Shown in pieces: positions 15,522-23,995 of a stretch of DNA of 55,017 bases. The stretch's first letter is position 1; the number at the start of each line of letters is the position of its first letter. The notes beneath the pieces were generated by a model. That model searched no databases. It saw nothing but the letters and a program-made list of their open reading frames with translations, and had not been told where the DNA came from. Made by a program: the position numbers and the translations under genes. This stretch comes from Treponema sp. UBA6988. Its GTDB lineage: Bacteria > Spirochaetota > Spirochaetia > Treponematales > Treponemataceae. The stretch covers positions 1 through 55,017 of the forward strand of contig DJYC01000091.1 in NCBI GenBank assembly GCA_002448445.1, written 5' to 3'.

Positions 15522-16421
15522 ATGAAAGGAATTATTCTTGCCGGTGGTTCTGGCACAAGGCTTTACCCCATAACAAAGGCTGTTTCAAAGCAGATTCTGC
15601 CTCTCTACGACAAGCCGATGGTCTATTACCCTCTTAGCGTCCTTATGCTTTCTGGAATACGCGAGGTTCTGATTATCTCCACCCCGCGAGACATAAGCCT
15701 TTTTAAGGAACTATTCGGTGACGGATCCTGGCTGGGAATGAAATTCAGCTACGCGGTTCAGGACAAGCCCAGGGGACTTGCGGATGCATTCATTGTTGGC
15801 GAAAACTTTATCGGTAGCGACAGCGTGGCTCTTGTCTTAGGCGACAATATTTTTTACGGCCAGTCCTTTAGTTCGACCCTGCACAAGGCAGCCGAAAAGA
15901 TTCAAAAAGAAGGCGGGGCCGTAATCTTCGGCTATTTTGTAAAAGACCCCACGGCTTATGGCGTTGTAGAATTTGACGGTTCCGGAAAAGTCCTTGGAAT
16001 TGAGGAAAAGCCAAAACTGCCAAAAAGCAACTACGCAGTTCCGGGGCTTTACTTCTACGACAATTCCGTTGTTAAAATAGCAAAGGAAATAAAGCCTTCT
16101 GCCCGTGGTGAAATTGAGATAACGGCAGTGAACAATGCCTATCTTGCAAAGAAAAAACTCAACGTTGAGTTATTGGGACGAGGCATGGCTTGGTTGGACA
16201 CAGGAACCTACGACGGGCTTCTTGAGGCATCCAACTTCATTGCAACGATTCAAAAGCGGCAGGGGATGTATGTAAGCTGCATAGAAGAAATTGCATACCG
16301 CAACGGCTGGATTGCAAAGGATGACTTACTAAACCTAGCGTCAGGTTACAAGACAAGCTATGGCGAATACCTCAAATACATTGCCGAATCAGACATTAAA
16401 TTGATAAGCGGAGGCAGGTGA
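15522..16421 (+). CDS. rfbA: Glucose-1-phosphate thymidylyltransferase
   Basis: Makes dTDP-glucose from glucose-1-phosphate and dTTP, the first step to dTDP-L-rhamnose. It is 299 aa, the normal length. Visible are the nucleotide-binding GIILAGGSGTRLYP (3-16) with KQILPLYDKPMVYYPL, the metal/substrate LVLGDNIFYG (about 107-116) and the later GIEEKPKLPKSNYAV and WLDTGT. AGGGAG lies 5-10 nt before the ATG. It is the first of four adjacent rhamnose genes, with rfbC starting 1 nt after its stop. Confidence 0.95.
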   Translation: MKGIILAGGSGTRLYPITKAVSKQILPLYDKPMVYYPLSVLMLSGIREVLIISTPRDISLFKELFGDGSWLGMKFSYAVQDKPRGLADAFIVGENFIGSDSVALVLGDNIFYGQSFSSTLHKAAEKIQKEGGAVIFGYFVKDPTAYGVVEFDGSGKVLGIEEKPKLPKSNYAVPGLYFYDNSVVKIAKEIKPSARGEIEITAVNNAYLAKKKLNVELLGRGMAWLDTGTYDGLLEASNFIATIQKRQGMYVSCIEEIAYRNGWIAKDDLLNLASGYKTSYGEYLKYIAESDIKLISGGR

Positions 16422-16422
16422 A

Positions 16423-17007
16423 ATGCCCTTTACCTTTACAAAATGCCCGATTGAAGGACTATGGGAAGTTCAGCCAAAAGTCTTTGGTGACAAGCGGGGC
16501 TATTTCTTTGAAGCCTACAGCGAAAAGGACTTTAAGGAAGCAGGGCTCACCATGAATTTCGTCCAGGACAACCAGTCATCTTCGCTCCAGGGAGTGCTGA
16601 GGGGCCTGCACTTCCAGAAAAGGCATCCGCAGGGAAAGCTTGTGCGTGCAGTGCAAGGCCGCGTATACGACGTTGCACTTGACCTACGAAAAGGGTCTGC
16701 TACATTCGGCAAGTACCACGGCATTGTGCTCGACAGCGAAAGGCAAAACCAGTTCTACATACCAGAAGGCTTTGCCCACGGTTTTTACGTCCTTAGCGAA
16801 AGCGCAGTCTTTGCATATAAGTGCACGGACTTTTACCATCCAGAAGACGAAGGCGGCATCATGTGGAACGATCCTACCGTTGGGATTGACTGGAAAGGAA
16901 TCGCTCCTGATATCGAGCCACTACTTTCGGAAAAAGACACCAAGCACCCAAAATTTGAAAAAGACGGCTTGTACTTTGACTTGAATTCAAAGTGGATAGG
17001 CAATTAA
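16423..17007 (+). CDS. rfbC: dTDP-4-dehydrorhamnose 3,5-epimerase
   Basis: Epimerises C3 and C5 of dTDP-4-keto-6-deoxyglucose. It is 194 aa with a cupin fold. The active-site stretch GVLRGLHFQKRHPQGKLVR (about 58-76) holds the catalytic His, and EGFAHGFYVLSE and YKCTDFYHPEDEGGI match the family. It is translationally close to rfbA (1 nt between). A 217-bp gap with a GC-rich repeat and a new promoter separates it from rfbD, so rfbA-rfbC and rfbD-rfbB are separate transcription units or a unit with an internal promoter. Confidence 0.94.
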   Translation: MPFTFTKCPIEGLWEVQPKVFGDKRGYFFEAYSEKDFKEAGLTMNFVQDNQSSSLQGVLRGLHFQKRHPQGKLVRAVQGRVYDVALDLRKGSATFGKYHGIVLDSERQNQFYIPEGFAHGFYVLSESAVFAYKCTDFYHPEDEGGIMWNDPTVGIDWKGIAPDIEPLLSEKDTKHPKFEKDGLYFDLNSKWIGN

Positions 17008-17070
17008 TAATTTTGCGGCGCTTTTTTTTTCCATACAAACGCCATTATTGCAAACCGTACAGATGTTTTA

Positions 17071-17148
17071 TGTGGCCCTTCCGGGGCGCGGCCCGCCGCA
17101 AGCGGCGGTCTTGCCTTGTGGCAACCCCTCCACGGCCTGCCGTGCTCT
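17071..17148 (-). repeat. GC-rich dispersed repeat, type 2 (partial copy)
   Basis: On the minus strand it reads ggcaggccgtggaggggttg, then ccgccgcttgcggcgg and ccccggaagggcc. It shares the ccrtggagggg and ccccggaaggg blocks with 4466-4592 and 51986-52129. It contains a strong ccgccgcaagcggcgg hairpin and lies between rfbC and rfbD, where it may also end transcription. Confidence 0.6.
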
Positions 17149-17176
17149 CTTTGCAAAAAGCCCATTGCTAAGGTTC

Positions 17177-17205
17177 TTGAAAAAACGCCGTCAAAAGCCT
17201 ATAAT
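17177..17205 (+). promoter_or_regulatory. Sigma-70 promoter of rfbD-rfbB
   Basis: TTGAAA (17177-17182), a 17-nt spacer and a perfect TATAAT (17200-17205), followed by the AGAGGTG ribosome binding site (17213-17219) and the rfbD ATG at 17225. Confidence 0.75.
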
Positions 17206-17224
17206 AGGTAAACAGAGGTGAATT

Positions 17225-18184
17225 ATGATTTGGCTTATCGGCAGTAAAGGAATGCTTGGCTCTGAATTAGCAAGGCAGCTTACAGCAAATAAAATAAACT
17301 GGGTTGGTACAGACAAAGAAGTAGACATTACAAACATAGAAGCCCTTGACAACTTTGCAGAATCCCACGACATTGCGGCAAACAGGACTGGAAGTACAGT
17401 CGCAAAAGGAAAGCTGCCCACAAAAATCACATGGATTATAAACTGTGCAGGCTACACCGCGGTTGACAAGGCGGAGGAAGAATCTGACCTGGCAAAAAAG
17501 CTAAATGAAGACGGAGCAAGGAACATTGCCCGTGCGGCCAGGCACATAGGCGCAAAGCTTATACATATTTCGACAGACTACGTTTTTGACGGTAGCGAAA
17601 GCCTTCCATATACGGAAGAAAGCGTCAAGAATCCACAGAGCGTATACGGCAGAACAAAAGCGGCAGGAGAAGACGCGGTACAAAAGGAAATGACACAGTA
17701 CTACATCCTTCGTACGGCATGGCTTTATGGATTCAACGGCAAGAATTTCGTCTATTCCATGACAAAGCTTTTTAACACAAAGGAAAACATCTCCGTCGTG
17801 AATGACCAAAGGGGAAGCCCAACAAATGCGGCAGACCTTGCCAGCACAATCATAAAAATCATAATGACTTCGGTAAATGCCCCAAAACTGTTCGGAAAGA
17901 ATTCCGCCCTACCATACGGCATCTACCAGTTTACAAATTCCGGAGAAACAACCTGGTACGAATTTGCAAAAAAAATTTGTGAACTTGGAAAAAAGTACAA
18001 GCGCATAACGCAAGATTGTACTATAAGCCCCTGTTCTACGGAAGAATATCCGACTGCAGCAAAAAGACCCCATTATTCGGTTTTGAGCAAGGAAAAAATC
18101 CAAAAGGCACTTAAAATAAAAATTCCTTCATGGGAAGAAAGCCTTGAAAAATTCATAAAGTCAGAAAATTTCAAAGGAGAATAA
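17225..18184 (+). CDS. rfbD: dTDP-4-dehydrorhamnose reductase
   Basis: The final NADPH-dependent reduction to dTDP-L-rhamnose. It is 319 aa, about 20-30 longer than usual. The dinucleotide-binding LIGSKGMLGSELARQL (3-18) and the catalytic STDYVFDG and YGRTKAAGE (YxxxK, about 141-145) are present. The extra length is mostly one insertion near residues 46-62 (ANRTGSTVAKGKLPTK), just before the NCAGYTAVDKAE motif. AGAGGTG precedes the ATG. Its 3' end supplies the AAAGGAGA ribosome binding site for rfbB, which begins 1 nt after its stop. Confidence 0.92.
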   Translation: MIWLIGSKGMLGSELARQLTANKINWVGTDKEVDITNIEALDNFAESHDIAANRTGSTVAKGKLPTKITWIINCAGYTAVDKAEEESDLAKKLNEDGARNIARAARHIGAKLIHISTDYVFDGSESLPYTEESVKNPQSVYGRTKAAGEDAVQKEMTQYYILRTAWLYGFNGKNFVYSMTKLFNTKENISVVNDQRGSPTNAADLASTIIKIIMTSVNAPKLFGKNSALPYGIYQFTNSGETTWYEFAKKICELGKKYKRITQDCTISPCSTEEYPTAAKRPHYSVLSKEKIQKALKIKIPSWEESLEKFIKSENFKGE

Positions 18185-18185
18185 T

Positions 18186-19307
18186 TTGGAACAACGAAAG
18201 CTTAAGAATATTCTGGTAACAGGCGGATGCGGTTTTATAGGCAGCAACTTCATCAACTACCTTTTTGGAAAGAGTGCAACTGGCCAGAAAGAATTTCAGG
18301 ATGCAAATTTTTCTGGAAACATAATCAACGTTGACTGTCTTACATACGCCGGTAACCCGGAAAACCTCAAGTCCGTTCAGGATGAATTCGGTGGCAAGAG
18401 ATATTTCTTTGAAAAAGTTGACATAACCGACAGTTCTCAGATTGAGCGTATTTTTAAGCAGTATGACATTGACACTGTGGTTCACTTTGCGGCGGAATCA
18501 CACGTAGACCGCTCAATATTGGGACCGGAGGCTTTTCTTAAGACAAACGTGAACGGCACATTCACCCTTCTGGATGCGGCGCGCAGATACTGGGGCGTTT
18601 CTCTTGACAAAAAGCGTGATGACGTCCTCTTCCACCACATATCAACGGATGAGGTATACGGTTCCCTAGGCCCAAGCGGCTACTTTACGGAGACAACCCC
18701 ATACGACCCGCGCTCCCCCTATTCAGCAAGCAAGGCTTCGAGCGACCACATTGCAATGGCCTACTTCCACACATACGGACTTCCGGTAACCCTAAGCAAC
18801 TGCACCAACAACTACGGCCCCTACCAGTTCCCGGAAAAGCTAATTCCCCTTATGGTGAACAATATCCGCGAAGCCAAAGAGCTGCCTGTCTACGGAGAAG
18901 GCAAAAACATACGCGACTGGATTTATGTTGAAGACCACAACCGCGCAGTATGGCAAATTGTAAACTCTGGAATAGCCGGCCAAAAGTACAACATAGGCGG
19001 TGAAAACGAATGGCAGAACATAGACCTTCTAAACAAGCTGATTGAGCTTACGGCAAAGGAAACAGGCCTTGACCAAGATGCGGTAAAAAAGACAATCGTA
19101 CACGTAAAGGACCGCCCTGGCCACGATGCCCGATACGCCATTGACTGCTCAAAAATAAAGGCTGAGCTTGGCTGGGAGCGCAAAATGACCTTTGAACAGG
19201 GCCTTCTTCTTACAGTAAAATGGTACCTTGCAAACCGTGATTGGATAGAAAACATAAAGAGCGGTGAATACCTAAAGTGGATAGAAAAAAACTATTCCGC
19301 CAGATAA
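18186..19307 (+). CDS. rfbB: dTDP-glucose 4,6-dehydratase
   Basis: Converts dTDP-glucose to dTDP-4-keto-6-deoxyglucose with bound NAD+. It is 373 aa, with NAD-binding VTGGCGFIGSNF (about 12-23), the catalytic STDEVYG (about 156-162) and YSASKASSDH (YxxxK, about 180-184), NNYGPYQFPEKLIP and GRKDRPGHD-like VKDRPGHDARYAID. The start is TTG at 18186, chosen because AAAGGAGA lies 5-12 nt upstream and the next Met is far inside. An insertion of about 15 residues after FINYLF makes it slightly long. The four rfb genes form a complete dTDP-rhamnose pathway. Confidence 0.94.
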   Translation: MEQRKLKNILVTGGCGFIGSNFINYLFGKSATGQKEFQDANFSGNIINVDCLTYAGNPENLKSVQDEFGGKRYFFEKVDITDSSQIERIFKQYDIDTVVHFAAESHVDRSILGPEAFLKTNVNGTFTLLDAARRYWGVSLDKKRDDVLFHHISTDEVYGSLGPSGYFTETTPYDPRSPYSASKASSDHIAMAYFHTYGLPVTLSNCTNNYGPYQFPEKLIPLMVNNIREAKELPVYGEGKNIRDWIYVEDHNRAVWQIVNSGIAGQKYNIGGENEWQNIDLLNKLIELTAKETGLDQDAVKKTIVHVKDRPGHDARYAIDCSKIKAELGWERKMTFEQGLLLTVKWYLANRDWIENIKSGEYLKWIEKNYSAR

Positions 19308-19331
19308 GCCGAATATAAGAAATGGAGTTTA

Positions 19332-19360
19332 TAGACATAATTCATTCTATATGCTATAAT
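19332..19360 (+). promoter_or_regulatory. Sigma-70 promoter of the sugar transferase gene
   Basis: TAGACA (19332-19337), a 17-nt spacer and a perfect TATAAT (19355-19360), 20 nt before the ATG at 19381. It lies in the gap after rfbB, so the WbaP-like/outer-membrane protein pair can be transcribed on its own. Confidence 0.7.
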
Positions 19361-19380
19361 CTTACTAGGTAAGCAAAGTT

Positions 19381-20802
19381 ATGGAATTAGAAGAATTCAA
19401 AAAGTCATTTAAGGCCCGATATAAATCTACCAGCTCCTTTTTTTGCGGAATAACGTTAATGGGTCTGGATGCCTTTATCCTCTTGCTGTGCATAGGAACT
19501 GGATTTTTCATAGTCAATGCCATAAACAATTCCTGGATAAATTTCCGCTCATTCGTCACATATTCAAGGTACTTGCCGCTTTTTCTTGTTGTTTTCTATG
19601 CGGCAAACCTCTATCCAGGCATACTTTTAGCCCCTCAGGAAGAAATCAAGAGAATTTCCCTCTGCTCCTTCTTTGGACTAATGGGAATTGCAATCAGCAT
19701 AAACGTTGAGGCAAGGGACCGCTGGCCAATAAGCATTGCCCTTTTGCTGGCATGGCCTTTTGCTTCCATAATGCTGCCTGTCATGAGGGAAATATTCCAC
19801 ATGGCTTTCAGGAATTCAAAGCTGAATTCCGTGCCTGTAGTAGTATTTTCAAAGGGGGATGCCGCAAATATAATAGTAGACAGGCTTATAACCCATAAAG
19901 AATACATCTACAGCCCAGCCCTGATTATTACCTCCTCGCAGAACCATCCGGAAACCTACAATAATGTTCCTATCTTTAACTTTAACGATCAGATATTCAA
20001 CATGATAAAGGAACTTAACATAAAGGTAGCCATAATAAGCGACTATTCAGAACACCTTCCGCTTTTGCAGACAACATTCCGCTACCTTATCAAGGTTCCA
20101 AAGCAGCAGATTGTAACGAACCTTTCACTGCACATGAGGGACTTGGGGGGAATTCTTGCATTTTCTTCCACAAACCAGCTTACAAAGCGCCGTGCCCTTC
20201 TGATTAAGAGACTTATGGATATTTTGCTTTGCCTTATGGCGCTCCCAATAGTGCTTCTTGTGTCCATATTCATAATAATTGCAATAAAAATTGATTCCCC
20301 AGGCCCAATTTTCTACGGCCACAAGAGGGTTGGAAAACACCATAAGGAAATAAAGTGCTGGAAATTCCGCTCCATGGGAATTGACTCTGACGAAAAGCTC
20401 AAGGAAATTCTTGCAACAGACCCGGTACGCGCCGCCGAATGGGAAAAAGACAGAAAGTTTACGGATGACCCCCGCGTAACAAAGGTTGGAAAGTTCCTGA
20501 GGAAGACCAGCTTGGACGAATTGCCCCAGCTGTGGAATATTATAGCCGGCGACATGTCTTTTGTTGGCCCGCGCCCAGTTACACAGCCGGAACTTAAGAA
20601 ATATGGTGAATACGAAGACTACGTTCTCTCTGCTCAGCCGGGACTTAGCGGCATGTGGCAGATTTCCGGCAGAAGCGACACCGGCTATGAAGAAAGAATT
20701 ACCCTTGACACCTATTACATCCAGAACTGGTCCATCTGGCTTGACCTTTGGATTATCATAAAAACAATTTGGGTTGTGCTTAAAGGAAAAGGAGCATACT
20801 AG
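19381..20802 (+). CDS. Undecaprenyl-phosphate sugar phosphotransferase (WbaP-like)
   Basis: Starts glycan assembly by moving a sugar-1-phosphate onto undecaprenyl phosphate at the inner membrane. The 473-aa protein has four or five N-terminal hydrophobic segments (about 22-135) with YPGILLAPQEEIKRI, as in WbaP. A central CoA-binding-like part follows, then one helix (about 283-308). The C-terminal bacterial sugar transferase domain has SPGPIFYGHKRVGKHHKEIK, KFRSMG, LRKTSLDELPQLWN and GDMSFVGPRPV. Whether the sugar is galactose or glucose is not visible. The next gene starts directly at its stop, and dTDP-rhamnose genes precede it, so a rhamnose-containing surface glycan is likely. Confidence 0.87.
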   Translation: MELEEFKKSFKARYKSTSSFFCGITLMGLDAFILLLCIGTGFFIVNAINNSWINFRSFVTYSRYLPLFLVVFYAANLYPGILLAPQEEIKRISLCSFFGLMGIAISINVEARDRWPISIALLLAWPFASIMLPVMREIFHMAFRNSKLNSVPVVVFSKGDAANIIVDRLITHKEYIYSPALIITSSQNHPETYNNVPIFNFNDQIFNMIKELNIKVAIISDYSEHLPLLQTTFRYLIKVPKQQIVTNLSLHMRDLGGILAFSSTNQLTKRRALLIKRLMDILLCLMALPIVLLVSIFIIIAIKIDSPGPIFYGHKRVGKHHKEIKCWKFRSMGIDSDEKLKEILATDPVRAAEWEKDRKFTDDPRVTKVGKFLRKTSLDELPQLWNIIAGDMSFVGPRPVTQPELKKYGEYEDYVLSAQPGLSGMWQISGRSDTGYEERITLDTYYIQNWSIWLDLWIIIKTIWVVLKGKGAY

Positions 20803-22431
20803 ATGAATATTACAAAAAGCACAAAGGCTCTGTTTCTTGCATTTGCAGTTGCCGTCTCCATACCTGCCGTTTGCCTTGCACAGGAAGAACCGGAATCAGA
20901 GCAGACTCTACCTCAGGTGTCCTACAGGATAAAGGATGTTCAGTATACGTCCAAGGGAATCACCCAAAAGTCTGCACTAAAGCGCCTCTATAAAATAAGC
21001 AAAAAGCGTGTCTTTGACTCAAAGGAAGAGCTGGATGCCTATGTTGCCGACATAAAGCAAAAATATGACAACACAAGGCTTTTCTCGGAAACGGAAATCA
21101 AGTACAAGGCATTGTCACCTGCAGGAGGTGTCACTCCTGTAGTACTTGAAATAACGGTTGACGATGCCCACAACCTGCTTGCACTTCCAAAACCAAGCTA
21201 CAACTCGAACAACGGTGCAAACCTTAAGGTAAAGATGAAGGACAAGAACTTCCTTGGTACGCTCAACACCTTTAACCTGGACGTAAACGCACAGTTCGGA
21301 AATGAGGACGAGCCAACAAACTTTAAGAAAATAGAGTTGGGCTCAAACTTTGACTTTGACTACCCCTTTGGCATTGGCATAACAGAAGATGCATGGACAA
21401 ACGACGTTTCATTTTCCTGGACTCTGGGAGAAAAAATGCCTGAATACAAAGCCTCAACAGGCATAAAGATAGGCGTTCCATTCGGGGAAGACAACTCATT
21501 CAACATCCACGCGACACAATCAGTTGTCCGCGACATGGACTATAAAGAATTCGGTGACGAATTTTACTTTGTAGAGGAAGGCGGAATTGATATGCCGCTG
21601 ACACTAGGCAGGATAAATAAATTTACGCCAGTTGTCTACACACCGTCCGCATCAATCACCTACAACTGGGACAAGGACGGCATCTCATCACTGAACGAAG
21701 ACCTTTTTGGCCCCACTATGAAAATTGCCCACAGAATTTCCATTAACAATGAAAACTGGAAGGGAAATTTCCGTGACGGCTATTCAGAGTCAATAGAACA
21801 GGGGTTCTCTTGGAATTTTAAGACGGAAACCCTTTCCCCGTCGATTGAACTCGAAGCCAAATTTTTTACATCCTTCTGGGACTGGGTAGGAATTACGGTT
21901 GACACTTACTATTATGTAATTCGTAACGGGCACAGTAACAAGCTGGGTGGAAGGCTCAGAGGAATAAAGGATGAGCAGGAATACAGGGACTTTGACAAGG
22001 AAGCCCTGGATTCTGACACAGGCCTGCAATTCTCCATTGACATGCCCGTTCACATAATTACAACCCACTGGATGGACTGGGGATATAAGATTTTTGGCTC
22101 CTACAATACGGCTCCCGCCCCAATAAAAATCATAGGCTGGCTGCCCCACAAAATATGCCCCTACCTTGACTTTGAATTCCAACTTTCTCCCTTTATGGAT
22201 ATTGGTCTTACCCACAACGAGGCTACGGATATGACCTTTAACTACAAGGATGGTTTTTACGCAGCTGGTCTTGAAGCCCTATTCTATATGCAGAGATGGA
22301 AGAGCTTTGTCGTACGTGCAAGCATGGGTGTAGACATAGGAAGATGGCTTGGAGGAAGCCACCTTAACCAGGACTGGCGAGAACAGTGCAAAAAATATGA
22401 ATTTACCTTTGGCCTTGGCTTACAATATTAG
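20803..22431 (+). CDS. Outer-membrane beta-barrel protein with one POTRA-like domain
   Basis: A 542-aa protein with a signal peptide (about 1-26, cut after CLA). A POTRA-like domain (about 40-125: YRIKDVQYTSKG, RLYKISKKRVFDSKEELDAY, PVVLEITVDDAHN) is followed by a C-terminal barrel of alternating polar/aromatic strands. It ends in YEFTFGLGLQY, a typical C-terminal aromatic beta-signal. The architecture recalls BamA/TamA-type proteins but with a single POTRA, so it is more likely a spirochaete-specific barrel than BamA itself. AAAGGAG lies before the ATG, inside the end of the WbaP-like gene, so the two are co-translated. A role in surface glycan export is possible but only inferred. Confidence 0.75.
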   Translation: MNITKSTKALFLAFAVAVSIPAVCLAQEEPESEQTLPQVSYRIKDVQYTSKGITQKSALKRLYKISKKRVFDSKEELDAYVADIKQKYDNTRLFSETEIKYKALSPAGGVTPVVLEITVDDAHNLLALPKPSYNSNNGANLKVKMKDKNFLGTLNTFNLDVNAQFGNEDEPTNFKKIELGSNFDFDYPFGIGITEDAWTNDVSFSWTLGEKMPEYKASTGIKIGVPFGEDNSFNIHATQSVVRDMDYKEFGDEFYFVEEGGIDMPLTLGRINKFTPVVYTPSASITYNWDKDGISSLNEDLFGPTMKIAHRISINNENWKGNFRDGYSESIEQGFSWNFKTETLSPSIELEAKFFTSFWDWVGITVDTYYYVIRNGHSNKLGGRLRGIKDEQEYRDFDKEALDSDTGLQFSIDMPVHIITTHWMDWGYKIFGSYNTAPAPIKIIGWLPHKICPYLDFEFQLSPFMDIGLTHNEATDMTFNYKDGFYAAGLEALFYMQRWKSFVVRASMGVDIGRWLGGSHLNQDWREQCKKYEFTFGLGLQY

Positions 22432-22436
22432 CATAA

Positions 22437-22560
22437 AAGAGTTTTACTCGCGCGGAGGGTTCAATACCCCGACGCAGTAACACAATTCTTAGCATAAATA
22501 GTAAGTGAATTCTTAAAAGTGTGCATCATACCTCGATGCACTGCGTTGGTGTTCGTTGAT
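22437..22560. repeat. Imperfect inverted-repeat element
   Basis: accccgacgcagt (22466-22478) matches the inverse of actgcgttggtgt (22540-22552) at 11 of 13 bases. Inside lies a perfect 7-bp stem-loop gtgcatc/gatgcac (22521-22541). There is no ORF and no T-run on either side. It occupies the convergent gap after the outer-membrane protein gene and may be a dispersed element. Confidence 0.5.
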
Positions 22561-22585
22561 TGTAATCAGTATTTTTCAAAATGAG

Positions 22586-22710
22586 CTTAGCCCCGATTGG
22601 AAGGGTTGCAGGGTTGCTTGCAACCCGTTGCAAGACCGCGAAAGCGGGCCGGAACGCAAGTGGAGCCCTGGAAAGCGGGGAAAAAGACAGGCTGCGGAAT
22701 GGCGTAGCCT
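22586..22710 (+). repeat. GC-rich dispersed repeat, type 1 (copy 2)
   Basis: Starts tagccccgattggaaggg like the copy at 13061. It contains ttgcagggttgcttgcaa and accgcgaaagcggg palindromes, then ccctggaaagcgggg and ggcgtagcc. The rest of the 330-bp convergent gap (22432-22761) holds the inverted-repeat element before it and about 50 bp without visible features after it. Confidence 0.7.
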
Positions 22711-22761
22711 TACGCACAGTATAAAATGCAAGTGGCTTCAAATCCCTTCAAAAAATCCAAA

Positions 22762-23970
22762 TTACTGCAAGGGAGCAGGACCGGTGAGCTTTTCGTAGGA
22801 GCGCTCTGCCCTGTTTTTCCAGTAGGCTTCCGGCTCATAGTCCTTGAGGATGGAGAAGAGTTCCTGGGCAAAATTCTTGCACCCGCAGCTGTTTGCAATT
22901 TCGGCAAAGTTAAAGTACATCTGCCAGATGCCGTTTTTGTTACCCCAGCTTACGATGTCGCTGTAGGAAGAGGCCTTTTTTAGAAGGTCGGAAAATGAAG
23001 TATATGTATAATCCGTAACGCGGTCTTTAAGAATTTCTTCGATTTTTGTTAAGGCTGTTATGCATCCGAGGGCTGAGCAGCGGAGCGCCTTTTCGTTTTG
23101 CCCCTGCTTAAAGTAGAAATCGGACAGACCGGCCAAGGCCTTTGTAGAAATGTCGGAATCATTGCGGTACATAAGGAAGAATTTTTCTACGCTGTCTGCA
23201 CGGTTTGTTTTTATGAGCCTTACGATAGAATTCATATAGGCTCGCTTGTTGTGGATGGCCCTGGAGTTTTCGGCTGGAATAGCTTCCTTTGCTGACTTTG
23301 CGGCATTTGCATCCTTGGGCTCTTCGTCAGCATAGTATTTGTCGTCTTTTAAGATGTTCTTAAAATAGCGCTCGTAACCGTCATTGTCGTGCTTGTCCTT
23401 TGAAATTTCGGCAAGCTCATACAGTATGTCATACTTGAGGTCGGGAACGTTGAGTATGTCCTTTTTGTCATAGGCCTTGTTCATATATTCTTCGGCAACG
23501 GATGTTTCACCTTCCAGCCTATAAATCTTTCCAATCAGGAAATCGGATTCGGGGAAATTCTTTGTTCTGACAATGAATTCCTTAAGCTTGGAGAATTTTC
23601 CATCGAACTTGTCCTTTCCGTACTTGTAAACATAGTTTTCAATGACTTCTATGGCCTTTGCCTGGTTTCTCTGCCTAAGTTCGCTCATTATGTCGTCCAG
23701 GGAATCGCCAGCCTTTCTTACGGCTGCAATCTTCTGCGTTTGGTCAAGGATTTTCAGTTCGCTCTCTACGGACTTTATACGCTCATTCTTAGCTTTTTCA
23801 GCCAATGCCAACGCCTTTCCGTAGTCTCCGTTTTCAAAAGCATTCTGGGCATAGCGCAAGGTCAAAAAATAATCGGTCTCAGCATAGGACTTTGCAAACG
23901 CAAGCGGACAAAAGAGTGCAAATATGGCGGCAAAAGTCACGGACACAACATTTTTTCTAATTGTCTTCAT
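22762..23970 (-). CDS. Periplasmic TPR-like repeat protein
   Basis: A 402-aa protein with a signal peptide (about 1-26, ending in CPLAFA). Helical repeats follow, such as ETDYFLTLRYAQNAFENGDY with GKALALAEKAK, later FLIGKIYRLEGETSVAEEYMNKAYDKK, and GLSDFYFKQGQNEKALRCSA, which read as tetratricopeptide-like units. It is probably a soluble periplasmic scaffold; partners are unknown. It follows ispG by 25 bp on the same strand and so may be its operon partner. GGGAG lies about 12 nt before the ATG. It is convergent with the outer-membrane protein gene across two repeat elements. Confidence 0.65.
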   Translation of the reverse strand: MKTIRKNVVSVTFAAIFALFCPLAFAKSYAETDYFLTLRYAQNAFENGDYGKALALAEKAKNERIKSVESELKILDQTQKIAAVRKAGDSLDDIMSELRQRNQAKAIEVIENYVYKYGKDKFDGKFSKLKEFIVRTKNFPESDFLIGKIYRLEGETSVAEEYMNKAYDKKDILNVPDLKYDILYELAEISKDKHDNDGYERYFKNILKDDKYYADEEPKDANAAKSAKEAIPAENSRAIHNKRAYMNSIVRLIKTNRADSVEKFFLMYRNDSDISTKALAGLSDFYFKQGQNEKALRCSALGCITALTKIEEILKDRVTDYTYTSFSDLLKKASSYSDIVSWGNKNGIWQMYFNFAEIANSCGCKNFAQELFSILKDYEPEAYWKNRAERSYEKLTGPAPLQ

Positions 23971-23995
23971 ATATAAACGACTCCCAGGAATAATT

